Below, one piece after another: positions 1-9,815 of a stretch of 64,000 bases of DNA. A model generated the notes under the pieces. That model was not told the DNA's origin. It was given only the letters and a program-made list of their open reading frames with translations, and searched no databases. The translations under genes and the position numbers were made by a program. The stretch comes from Tipula vernalis (lineage: Eukaryota > Arthropoda > Insecta > Diptera > Tipulidae). The DNA lies in assembly GCA_958295665.1 (NCBI GenBank), contig OY282560.1, forward strand, positions 42,843,044 through 42,907,043. The letters are read 5' to 3'. The first letter of the stretch is position 1; each line of letters starts with the position of its first letter.

Positions 1-1670
1 TAAGGGTTTACTATCCAAGAAGACATCAAGATGTTTTCATGGTCGGATCTAGTAATCGCTCCTCCAAAAAGAGAGTAAACAGAGAAAACTTCAATATTTC
101 TACGCCTAGTCAAGAAAATTAAATCAGTCTAAGACGGATTCACGCGTAAGCTCTTCTCAATATATTTTGTCTCCATTATAAGTAGGGCCTGTTGCATTAA
201 GGAGGCCAATGCATTCAGATATTTGCCTGAAATGAAGCCAGAATGCTGTAGTTTAACCAGTAGCTCACCAATGACCAAAATCCACAGCAGAGCAGAAAGC
301 ACCCCACCCTGTGGACAGCCTTTAGCAACCTTGACGGAATTGGATAAGCCATCCAGCTCAGCGTTAACATTGCGAGACTTAAAATTGGTATAGGCTTTAG
401 TAATCGTAACAAACGAATTACTAACAAAAGCTCCCTCAATATCCAGAAAAACACTCAAAAGTAACTCTTTATTAGTGAGGGAACTTTCAACCTTAGTGAC
501 AAGTTCGTGTAGAGCAGTCTGTCTGAAGACAGACTAATAAGCCGAAATGATTTAGGGTTCGTATAATCAGGCTTGCTACCTTTGAGATAAAAAGAACTTT
601 AGTCTTGCTCCAGCATTGTTTAAAAATGCTACATACATATATGCAATGCATGCTTGGAATAGATGAAGTAGATGCTCCCAAATGTTAAGCCATACTGTAA
701 TTCAGCGGGGAAAATCCTATTTCGACCACGACCTTTATACGGTGCAAGTAAGAAGATACTACAACGTAGAACGTCCTGATTGATCAGCTTGTGAGCTAAA
801 CCCCAATTAGGGGTTTCAACATACAAGTTAGGAGGCTTTGAAGCAACAAAATTAATACTAAAGTCACAACCAAGGAAATGAACAGAAAGAAGCATCTCTA
901 CAATCACCATTTTTAGCCAAAGCTTTATTAAGTCTAATTACACCTAACAGGCTGTTAATTTCCTCACAGAAGTTAATCCAAAATGATCTGTAAGCTTGAC
1001 TAAAACTTCTTTTATAATCCTTTTGAGCCAGCAAGAAGTTACCCCAATCAGCCTGAAGTTTAGATTTTTTGGCTTTATTCTTTAGTTTTCTAACGCAAGT
1101 TAGAACTCCAGAAAGGTTTGTTCCGAGATTTCTGATTAGTGATAAGAGGACAAGAATTTTCAAAGGCTGTCAAAATTGCCTTTGTAAGCAAAGGAACTTG
1201 TAATTCAACGTCCGTAGCAGACCGAGATGCGCTCGGTGTAACAAGTAGAGGAACGAGTTCGAGAGAGAAAAAATCCCAATCGATTAATTTTCTGTTACGG
1301 TACGGTTTAAACGTTTGTCTTTTGAGTTTAATAGAAAAAGAGATACACAAGTGATCAGAAGTGAGAATATCGTTCGTCATTTTCCAGTTAAAACTCAAAA
1401 AAAAAAAAGTAATAGACGTAGAGTACAAACAGATGCCAATCACTTCCTGTCGAACAGAAATAACTAAAGTTGGCTCACAGCCATTATTGAGAATTTCAAG
1501 CTCAGAAGAGCTTTGAACAGAGAAGCCCCACGATGATTAATGTTTGAGCTACCGCACATTGAGTGATGAACATTAGCATCACTACCAATTATCAGGGGGA
1601 TGTGCTTCTGCTTACTCCCCAAACAATGCAAGGGCCAATTTAGTATAACAACTGGTAGATCCAAGAGTAA
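1..1670 (-). mobile_element. Decayed LOA-type non-LTR retrotransposon (copy A), EN and RT remnants
   Basis: Read on the minus strand from about 1,670 down to the left edge. Near 1,600 there is an apurinic-type endonuclease piece with DANVHHSMCGSS, aligning in pattern to DANAHHTVWGS in the intact LINE at 27-30.6 kb. At 1,370-1,150 follow the SDHL endonuclease end and the linker; at 1,150-930 the basic linker with NFCEEIN; at 460-130 RT palm motifs FLDIEGAF and GCPQGGVLSALLW. The order EN-linker-RT is right for ORF2 of the LOA clade. Stops and frameshifts break it into at least five pieces, and the YADD box is degraded. The RNase H and 3' end lie beyond the window. Bases 10-120 match the second decayed copy at 23,150-23,290. 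Clade assignment is by motif recognition only. Confidence 0.8.
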
Positions 1671-1870
1671 TGAGCACAGTTGTCAGATCAGCCACACTGC
1701 ACTCCTCAATAAGCGAATCATTAATATTATTACCAATAAAAATGCACGATCGATTTTTAATGACATGGATCTTACAAAAGATTCTCCATTAAGTGATTTC
1801 AAGCCGCAGAGACATCTGTGTGCGATAAAGCAAACAACTCTCTTAATTCAAATGAAGCTGACTTACTGTG

Positions 1871-2548
1871 AACTTTCCTTGATCTCATTGTGTTGGTAGT
1901 TTGGTTTCGTACTGAAAAAGTTTGTCTACTCATCAGTTAGCTAGGACCAAACTACAAAAATACAATTACTATTTAACACAGATAATGTCAAGTAAGAACG
2001 TTCTGATTTAGCGAATTATATTCACTAAATCATAAAACTCAAGGAAACGCCTCATTTGTGTGTGTTTAATGCTCACACAATATTAAGAAGTTTAAGAGAA
2101 GTATGTCTGTTTATCAAATGATTTTTTTCGACTTTTTATAGACACAAGATTTTCGATTGGTTAATCAGAAACAAAATCAAGAGGCCAATTATTCATAATA
2201 TATTTACTCAAAAAATGTAGGAATATTAACCCCCCGTACTTTTCCCCAAGAGTTATACAAAGTGTATAAGCCCTCTACAAAAAATGAGAACTTTCCTTTA
2301 GCTCATTGTGTTAGTAGTTTGGTTTTGTACTGAAAAAGTTGGTCTACTCACCAGGTAGCTATGACCAAACTACAAAAATACAATTCCTACTTAACAGATA
2401 GTGTCAAGTAAGAACGTACTGATTTAGCGAATTATATTGACTAAATCAAAAAACTCAAGGAAACGCCTCATTTGTGTGTATTTACTGCCCACACAATATT
2501 AAGAAGTTTAAGAGAAGTCTGTCTGTTTATCAATCAATATATTAGTGA
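1871..2548. repeat. Diverged direct repeat, two copies of about 260 bp
   Basis: Bases 1,871-2,134 recur at 2,289-2,548 with scattered substitutions and small indels, at an offset of about 418 bp. Shared blocks include the stretch around TAGTTTGGTTT, CAAACTACAAAAATACAA, GATTTAGCGAATTATATT, and AACTCAAGGAAACGCCTC. The segment between the copies (2,135-2,288) is not repeated. No coding potential is evident. It starts just beyond the endonuclease end of the minus-strand LINE remnant, so it could be LINE 5' UTR repeats or an unrelated tandem repeat. Confidence 0.85.
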
Positions 2549-3851
2549 GAATGGCAATCACAAGATTTTCTTCAAACACTTTTTCACAAGATTTCTTTTC
2601 AAAGTTGATTTGTTTTATTGCAAGCATGTCATAATGGATACCATCAAACCGGTTAAATGTGATGGCGAATTTCTGCCAACCCATCACACCTCAAGCTTAG
2701 AGCTTTATACCATTGACACACTCGATTTAATAAAACGATTTAATAATATTTATTAAAACGCGATCTGCGTAAAGTGAATCGTGTTGTTGAGTTGATGCCC
2801 GCTGGGAGGAATTTTGAGAAGCGGATGTGGAGTTGGGTGGTTGTCTATGGTGTGTTGAAGGTGGGATGGCTTTGTGATGAGTCAATCAATTTTTACCGTA
2901 AGATTCGCTCATTTTTCACAAATAACATACCGATGAACTGAGGCAGGTAAGCAACGAAAAACAACATAAAAACGAAATTTTCGAACCTCGTTCAATATAA
3001 CAGAATTGGGCGTCGGCTCATTTTATTAAAGTTAAAAATATTTCGGCTTTAAAACAAAAAAAAAACCTAAAAATAATTCGACAAAAGTTTGTTACGCTCA
3101 AAGTCTTACTCCCACATCCACATATTATCCAAATCTTGATTTTCCATATCATTTTTTTAATATAAGCAACTAAAAAAAAATTTTCCAAGACAAATTTCCA
3201 TTTGACAAAAAAAAAAAAAAAATATTTTTTTTGTTATAACGTCGAAACAAATCGGAAAAAACAAAATTAAAATGAAAAATCAAAAAGCTTTCAATTTTCC
3301 AAATTCTAAACATTTTCTGAACACATACGGTATATACAGAAGAAGGAAAACAGCAACGTGCTTTTTCCTTTTTCTTGTGTATATGACTTTGTACATATTT
3401 TACTTTCGTCTCCTTTTTACTTTTATTTTTCCAATTAAAAACTTCAAAGTTATCGACGAATAGGAAAAGTGGAACGGGCAGGCAAAACAGCACAAAAACA
3501 AATAACACGGAGATGAATTGTTTTGCTCCTCGTTTATTTTTATACAAAATTAAACGATATAAAAGGTATAAAGCTGGATGGATGGGAATGGAAAATCGAT
3601 TGAATTTTTTTTTTTTTTGTTTTATGAAATTCATAGAAAATAGGAAAAATAAATTTTGTTTTACTCGTTGATTGTTTTGAAATCTAGGTGAATTGTATTT
3701 AGTTGGGTTTTCGGTTTTCTCTATATTTGTTTGTATGTATGTACATATATATATATGTGTGTATCTGTTAGTGTGAAAAGTCTGTAATTGACAGCAAAAA
3801 TTGTAATGAGCTTTTGAATTTTTCCATACTACCATAACGGAAACTAGTGTA
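2549..3851. other. AT-rich stretch without an assignable gene
   Basis: Homopolymer-rich sequence with TATG/TACATATA microsatellite (about 3,730-3,765). A 70-codon open frame lies at 2,717-2,941 (+), containing MWSWVVVYGVLKVGWL, but I recognise no family and it has no supporting context. The 221-codon minus-strand frame at 3,170-3,835 is low-complexity Lys/Asn/Phe and is judged spurious. Confidence 0.6.
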
Positions 3852-4236
3852 ATGAAGGTAAAATTGGTGAAGGTATGTCAAAGCGACTTTAATAGAAATG
3901 ATAGAGTGAATTTTGAATACAAATCGTCTGATTACGACTATATCTGTGCAACAGGTATGTTTAATTAAATGCTACGTCAATTAAAAGTTGTAAATGACAT
4001 TCATAATCCTTCCAGAACAAAATACACGTAATGTTACAAATAAGCAAATCAAGGCTTGGAATATCCGATATAGAAGTAGGATTAAAAGAAGCATATACAA
4101 TGCATGTCTTGCTGTTTGTAGTTCTGTTCTTATCATGGAAACAATTTTAGACGGGCTGGCAAACCTTCGCGGCCAATTACTGAAGTATAAGGGATTTCGG
4201 GACGCAGTGTGTTTCGGGATGCAATACGAATTCTGA
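3852..4236 (+). CDS. Candidate two-exon reading frame of unknown function
   Basis: Exon 1 runs from ATG 3,852 to 3,954 (34 codons plus one base). It is followed by CAG|GTATGT, and the would-be intron 3,955-4,015 (61 nt) ends in CCTTCCAG, the size and form of a normal small fly intron. Joining at phase 1 continues without interruption into exon 2 (4,016-4,236), giving about 108 codons. The product is Lys/Arg-rich with a central KRSIYNACLAVCSSV segment and a LANLRGQLLKYKGF block near the end. The TGA at 4,234 may not be the original end, because the adjacent frame stays open for a further 290 bp (next entry). I do not recognise the family. It lies upstream of gypsy remnants and could be an element-borne gene, an old viral insertion or a host gene fragment. 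Only the splice geometry and coherent frame support it. Confidence 0.35.
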
Positions 4237-4740
4237 TTTCCAAAATAAGCCAGAATTTCATCGAGCCAGAATTGTATTTATAAGCGGCAACTCGAATGCT
4301 ATTAAATTAAACATCAGACTTAGAAAGAATTTTGCCCACCGAGCGGTTTTTCTAAAAAGCATGGGTATCGTAGCAGATCTTAATAAACCTCATATCATTG
4401 ATCCCTCAACTTCGATGTTAATAATCGGATCTTTGACATTTTCACAAGAAACATCGCTTCTAAGTCTTTTTATTTGGTGCAAAAAACGACTGGAGAATGG
4501 AATCCATGCGGTGGTTCTCAGGCCCTCAATAATGAAATAATCTGCAAGATTTTTCTTTCCAGCCGGCAGGGTGTAACATTTTCAAAAAGCTCTATTTGGT
4601 ACGAGCATGCGCGAGTTAAGGTTAACGCGCAGTTCGAGCGTCCGGTCGTTATCCAACAATTAGAGCGATTTTTAAACCTGACCAATTTTCATGGCGGCAA
4701 TTGCATTCGAATAAGCAGTATTAAATAATTTTTTGAAAGG
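4237..4740 (+). pseudogene. Unidentified open sequence continuing the 3,852 frame after a likely frameshift
   Basis: In the frame one base off from the preceding candidate exon, the sequence is open from about 4,200 to 4,530. It contains FHRARIVFISGNSNAIK, LRKNFAHRAVFLKSMG and IIDPSTSMLIIG, a composition (mixed hydrophobic and charged) much more protein-like than the AT-rich surroundings. Another frame takes over from about 4,474 to 4,728, ending NCIRISSIK and a stop. Together with 3,852-4,236 this looks like one decayed gene of roughly 270 residues or more. No catalytic motif or known domain is recognised. Confidence 0.3.
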
Positions 4741-5140
4741 TTATCACAAAAATATAAAAGTCCCAGTAGGTTGGTCTCATTACTAACTGTCGAATCCTTC
4801 GAGAAGTGTACAAGTTAAGTTTGAATGAACGATATCCTCGATACATCCGTGAGTTTTGGCACGTATGTCGATTATTTGAGATGCATCAAATACGGTTGTG
4901 GGCGCATTAGTATACGGTAGCAGGTTCTTCAAAACTGGCAGCCATTTATCAGTGGTATTTCTCAGTGGGTTTTCAGGTGCTACAGCGCCTGTTTACGTGG
5001 GTACAATCATTTTAGGTATATGGTCGAATGTTGGGAACTTACATTATTTGTTGACTAAAAGAAGGCAACGCAGCCATTTAAATCTTATTTTCAAGCTTGT
5101 CAAATGTGGCGTGACGCCCACAAAAAAAAATTAATTAGAA
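4741..5140. other. Unassigned spacer before the gypsy remnant
   Basis: It may include the 5' LTR or leader of the downstream gypsy element, but no terminal repeat or primer binding site could be matched. A 78-codon open frame (4,898-5,134) resembles nothing I know. Confidence 0.4.
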
Positions 5141-5639
5141 AGCCGCCGAAGCCAAACTTCGGTTAGAGGCAAGCAAGACCGATCAAGTGACTGCATTTCA
5201 GAAAGAACTAGGGGAAACGGTTGCAGCCAAACGGAAATCCGAGGAGGAAGCTGTCACTAAATAACAGTTGGATTCATTCCTGGCTGGCAGAAACGATAAC
5301 AATTGCCGAAAAGGTAAGGGAGGAGGCTGCAGCTAGCCATCGGGAAGAGATTCACTACACCGCGAGGATCGCTGGTCGTGGAAGGCACGTTGATCCCAGT
5401 TGGCAGACTGCGACGCATCAGCGCAAAATAAGGAGGAAGTGGATGTGGAAAAATTATTGCGGAAGGCATTTCCCTACCTGCCACAGAAGGCACTCGATCG
5501 TACTGGGAAACTAATGACAGCCGTTACAACCAATGACTTCCCAAAAATGTGATGCCGCCAAAAGAATCACCATCTATAGGCGACGGATGCTTAACGACGG
5601 ATCTTTAATCGCCGATGGTTCCTAAATGAGCAGAAATGC

Positions 5640-5775
5640 CAATTTGTTAAGATCTAATCGTCATGTTGGGAGAATTTGCTACGACTTACAGTTTTATTAT
5701 TGCAGATATCACGTATGACGCCATTCTTGGGACGGATTTTCTCAAGAAATTCGGATTCAACAAATACACTTAGAC
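5640..5775 (+). pseudogene. Gypsy aspartyl protease C-terminal fragment
   Basis: The frame reads FIIADITYDAILGTDFLKKF, matching the conserved second half of retropepsin in Ty3/gypsy elements (I-L-G-x-D-F-L). The catalytic D-S/T-G half upstream is not recognisable. The frame ends in a stop at 5,771 while the following gypsy sequence continues in other frames. Confidence 0.65.
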
Positions 5776-6117
5776 TTGATTCTTGGCGGAAACAATAACC
5801 TTACTATTGCCAGAAATCTCGCTATTACCGCGACGTTAAGGGTATTTTTACCACCGAGGTCGGAAAGGGGCGTTCCTATCAAACTGACCACCACTCGAAC
5901 GGGCGTCCTGTTAATAGAACATCCGGCAGTGTCAAAATTGCCAAATGAAGCTTTGATCGCTAAGGGACTTGTCGACTCAAGCCACAGTACTCCACAGGAA
6001 ATCCGCAGGAAAACACTCGGCTCGTTGAGAGAGAATGTTGTTGAAATAATTTCGGCGAACATTCGGTCGTCATGACAAAGAATTAGATTGATGCGCTAAT
6101 TCGAAAGTTGCTGAAAG

Positions 6118-6670
6118 ATGTTCCTTATAACACATAGCGTCGAATCGAATAATTTTTGTCTGAAAATCAGGATGTTTTTGATCAAATGTAATGCTGTACC
6201 GATAAAACGACCATCTCGTAAAATACCGTTGGCTAAACGAGAAACGACAAGAACACTCTTAGCCGATATAACGGAGAGAGGCGTCATCGAACCGTCTATA
6301 AGCTCTTGGTCATCGCCGTTAGTCCGAAAGAAGTATGGATCGCTGAGGTTCTGAGTCGATTACCGGCAGTTAAACAATGTGACCCAAAAGGACTCGTTCC
6401 GTCATTGGTCGTCACACTCATGTTGGTTTCCCGCATCGATCTAGAATCTGGTTACTGGTAAGTACACCTCGAACCTAAAGACACATACAAAATGACCGTC
6501 GCATTCTCGCAGTTGGTATTCTCGGGGTTGCCTTGGGAAACGTTTCTCGGCTATCTCGACATACCATCATCTACGGATAGAGCATCGATGAACTGCTAAC
6601 ACATGTGAAACCGGTTTTCGACCGATTACGGAAGGTGAACCTAAAGCTGAATCGAACGACGGGGGAATCC
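6118..6670 (+). pseudogene. Gypsy reverse transcriptase remnant
   Basis: The RT start is clear at 6,118-6,354: PIKRPSRKIPLAKRE, then RGVIEPSISSWSSPLVRKK, the pattern of gypsy RT fingers. It continues in shifting frames with VDYRQLNNVTQKDSF (6,355 on), then traces of the palm (LESGYW, DTYKMTVAFS, GYLD near 6,440-6,580) and KVNLKLNR by 6,655. At least three frameshifts and small deletions occur, and the YLDD box is only partly preserved. RNase H is missing. The protein is not functional. Confidence 0.75.
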
Positions 6671-6789
6671 GTATTGGTCCAACTAAAGTTGATGCTGTTC
6701 GATAATGGTCGCTTCAAGACGGAAAAACACCAATGCGCAGTTTTGTTGGTCTTTGTTTGTGCTACAGTCCATTTATAAAGAACTTTGCT

Positions 6790-7319
6790 TCAATACAAAT
6801 CAAACTGCCGAAACTGTAGTGGAAGCGTTGGTGCGGGAAGTAGTTACTAGATAAGGCGAACCGCTTGAACTCCATTCCGATCAGGGACGTAATTTTGAGT
6901 CGAGGGTTTCTACACACAAGATGGATCTGCTCGGAATCAGGAAAATCAGAACTACATCCACAGTCGGACAGTATAGCATAGCGGCACCATCGAACTCCTG
7001 GGGCTACTTAATTATGTTCGGGAGCCGAAAATCAACGCGATTGGGACCGACTCCTGACTTTGTTCTTACTGGCTTATCGATCGGAAGTTCACAAGTATAT
7101 TAAAGTATCACCCGCTGAAATGCTACGAGAAAGAAAACTTTGGTTGCCGGGATATTTACTAGTTGGTGCAGCACTGGATCAGGAGATAGTGGAAAAGTTC
7201 GTAATCGGTATGAGAGAGCAACTAGACAAAGTTTATCAATATGCCCGAGAGAATTCCAACGTAACTTTAGTACCCAATACAACACGAAGGCGAATCCAGT
7301 AAATTTTGAAATTAGAGAT
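6790..7319 (+). pseudogene. Gypsy integrase remnant interrupted by copia
   Basis: Integrase core motifs are readable: GEPLELHSDQGRNFESRV (second Asp) at about 6,855, DLLGIRKIRTT near 6,925, and the block FLLAYRSEVHK...SPAEML at 7,060-7,120. The DNA then reads, in another frame, into TKANPVNFEIRD, the start of the usual integrase C-terminal motif (a GD-x-VW block). The reading breaks exactly at base 7,320, the first base of the copia LTR. This dates copia as the later insertion. Confidence 0.75.
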
Positions 7320-7535
7320 TGTTGGACGAAACTAAAAGTCAACTCTTGGTGTAAACGCAATCATCATCGATTTGGATTTTGACTTTTCGTGGCCATCTTG
7401 TATTGTCATTTTCTTACTTACTTCCGTTCCGTCATATGTAAAAATTGTATTGCATAATTTTGTTACTAAAATAAATATTCTAAAATCATCAAGTGTTTCA
7501 ATTAATTAAAGAGTTAGATTAATTACACTCTAACA
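7320..7535 (+). repeat. Copia 5' LTR
   Basis: It starts TGTTGGACG and ends CTCTAACA, so the ends are the inverted tetranucleotides TGTT/AACA. An AATAAA polyadenylation signal lies at 7,470-7,475. It is bounded on the left by interrupted gypsy integrase coding sequence and on the right, without spacer, by the primer binding site. Length 216 bp fits short copia LTRs. No second LTR is present for comparison. Confidence 0.8.
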
Positions 7536-7550
7536 GGTTATGGGCCCAGT
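7536..7550 (+). other. Primer binding site of copia (initiator tRNA-Met internal segment)
   Basis: GGTTATGGGCCCAGT follows the LTR terminus directly. Insect copia elements prime from an internal fragment of initiator methionine tRNA, and this is the characteristic complement. It fixes the LTR end at 7,535. Confidence 0.85.
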
Positions 7551-7648
7551 GATCGTTATATAGGCTAAGTTTGTTAAAAACAAGTGGATAAAATAAACTT
7601 TATTAATTACAAAAACTATACATCACTGCGGGATTTTTTTTGAGACAC

Positions 7649-8150
7649 ATGATGGACATTGGTATCGCATCGAAAAGTTGGACAACAATAATTACTTTAA
7701 TTGGAATTTGTGGCGGAAATGCCGCTGAAGAAAGAGCATAGTTGGGATGCAATAATTGGTGAAAAGCCAGCCGAGGCAGCACAATTGACCGTGTGGAATA
7801 AAGCAAACGACAGCGCGATGTCTACAATCGTTTTAAGTGTGCAAAAGAGTCAATTTGTTCACATTAGAAAAATTAAATCTGCAAAAGAGATGTGGAATGT
7901 GTTGCAGCAATATCACGAAAAGGGTGCAGGCAATAGCAGTGTGCAACTAATAAAGGAAATTTGCACAAAGAAGCTTACGGAGAGCGATAACCTCGAAGAA
8001 CATATTCATTGGTTGTTGGATATGTTTCAACGGATTGGCGATCTCGGGGAGGAAAAGTTATCGGAAAAATGGCAGATTGGGCTGCTGTTTGGGCAACTAC
8101 CACGCAGCTATGACACAATCGTGACGGCACTTCAAACTCAGAAAACGTAA
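7649..8150 (+). pseudogene. Copia Gag, capsid region
   Basis: The Gag N-terminus is readable as KLDNNNYFNW at about 7,672; a one-base shift then leads into the 7,701-8,150 frame. This has the copia capsid pattern: SAKEMWNVLQQYHEKG, a conserved SVQLIKEICTKKLTESDNL block and LPRSYDTIVTALQT. In life Gag would form the cytoplasmic particle that packages element RNA. An in-frame TAA at 8,148 separates it from the rest of Gag, which continues in the same frame with KLIDEYKRL, so the stop is a later nonsense mutation. Confidence 0.8.
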
Positions 8151-8159
8151 AACCTGAGC

Positions 8160-9670
8160 ATGAAAATGGTTCAGGCAAAACTAATTGACGAGTATAAACG
8201 TTTAATTATACGCAATTGTAACGAAAATGGTGATAGCGCAGGCGACGCTGTACTAAAGATCGACAAGCGAAAAGGAAAATGTCGGTTTTGCCACAAACTG
8301 GGACATTTTAAAGTAGAATGCCATAAGTATACTAGATGGCTTCAAAAGGATAAGGTTAAACAACCATTGGGAAAATCAGAAAAGGCGGCGGCTGTTGAGA
8401 AATCAGATGACGATATGTTGTTCATGACCGAACACATCGAAAGTCAAAGTGCAAACGATTGGATCATTGATAGCGGTCCTACGTGTCACATTTGCTTGAA
8501 TAAGTCTAAGTTCGAGAATTTGACTTTCAATAATCAAGGAAAACTCAGGGTGGCTGATGGACATACATATTCGTCACGCGGTACCGGATCCGTTAAATTA
8601 CAGTTTTTTGATGATAAAGGTAATTCGGTATCGGCCATATTAACGAATGTATTATATGTACCAGAAATTTCATCAAACATCTTATCGGTAAAATTAATGG
8701 CGGCTCGTAGATATGATTTGGTACGCATAAGTGTTCAGTGCAAAAGAAAGGTAGCAGGCGAATATATATTGGCGAAAATTGTGGCAGCCAATGCATTCTC
8801 AACCAATCAAAGGAAGTCTATGCAGCGCACAAGAGAACTAATTTATGTGTACACAAGTGGCATCGCATTTTGGGTCATCGTGACATTAATGTGGTCAGGC
8901 ATCTAAACAATAACAATTTAGTCACCGGTGTGTGTTTTGGAACGTGTAATTGCAACGACGACTGTGAAATATGTACACAAGGGAAAATGACTAGGTTGCC
9001 TTTTCCAAAAAGGTCATTGACATCAACGAATGCTGTGATGGATCTAGTTCACACTGATTTGTGTGGGCCGATGCCAACTAAATCACATGGTGGAATGCGC
9101 TACATTCTAACGTTCATAGACGATTTTTCGCGATACACGGTAATTTATTTGCTGAAGGAAAAATCGCAATGTTTCATGAGGCTTAAGGAACTCAGTCAAA
9201 TGGCGCGAACTATGTTTTCAAAGATCATAAAAATTATTCGCTCAGACCGCGGAACAGAATATAAAAACAAACAGGTCATTGAATACTTAAAGGGCATCGG
9301 GACTAAAGAAGAATACACTGCCGCATATTCACCAGAACAAAATGGAGTAGCAGAGCGCAAGAACCGAACGCTAATCTAGATGGCTCGATGTATGATGATT
9401 GAGGCTTAATTGGACCATTCGTTCTGGGCGGAAGCAGTTACAACGGCTAATTTCATGCAGTACCGTTTGCCAACAAAAGGAGCTCCGAAGACACCACTAG
9501 AAATCTGGTCGGGTACATTACCAATTTTGAAAAATTTTAAAATTTCGGGAAAAAATAAGGAGAAACGAAGAAAATTGGACATAAAGGCAGTGGAGGCACG
9601 ATTTTTGCGTTACGACGAAAACTCAAAGGCGTTTCGATGTTTCGATGTAAAGACGAACAAGTAGATTATA
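8160..9670 (+). pseudogene. Copia Gag zinc knuckle, protease and integrase
   Basis: The zinc knuckle CRFCHKLGHFKVEC is at about 8,280. The protease active site reads DWIIDSGPTCHICLN at about 8,458, where DSGAT is usual, so Ala is replaced by Pro. Pre-integrase has KWHRILGHRDINVVRHL and paired cysteines (8,860-8,975). The integrase core has Asp in VHTDLCGPM, Asp in IRSDRGTEY and Glu in EQNGVAERKNRTL, so the D,D,E triad is intact. A frameshift near 8,740 and in-frame stops at about 9,377, 9,407 and 9,662 inactivate it. A short deletion lies near 9,545 before KEKRRKLDIKAVEARFL. Confidence 0.85.
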
Positions 9671-9815
9671 AGCCGCGATGTTCGTTTCTTGGAAGGGGAA
9701 GATAATACCGTAACTGTCGAAATAAAACCACAAGTTGACAATACCACTAATGAAAGTGAACAAATAGTGGAGGCACCAGACGCTGTGTCAGGTCAAGAAC
9801 ATATGAAGCGAATTA

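Larger units (their letters stand above)
5141..7319 (+). mobile_element. Decayed Ty3/gypsy retrotransposon, cut by the copia insertion
   Basis: The internal order gag-like, protease, RT, integrase is typical of Ty3/gypsy pol. A charged gag-like stretch (5,141-5,520) precedes a protease C-terminal piece, RT fingers and palm, then an integrase core. A deletion removes RNase H and the integrase zinc finger: sequence passes from RT at about 6,670 to integrase at about 6,790. The element stops in mid-reading frame at 7,319, where a copia LTR begins, so the gypsy is the older resident. No LTR was identified at either end, and the 3' remainder was not found elsewhere in the window. Confidence 0.75.

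Noticed and set aside
2717..2941. 70-codon open frame with MWSWVVVYGVLKVGWL
   Set aside because: It has no upstream ATG of good context, no splice sites I can place and no recognised family; kept only as a remark.
3170..3835. 221-codon minus-strand open frame
   Set aside because: Composition is Lys/Asn/Phe/Tyr homopolymer-like, caused by AT-rich DNA; no motif, no context and overlapping microsatellites.
5257..5493. Minus-strand open frame opposite the gypsy gag-like stretch
   Set aside because: Antisense shadow; the plus strand carries the gypsy order gag-like, protease, RT and integrase.
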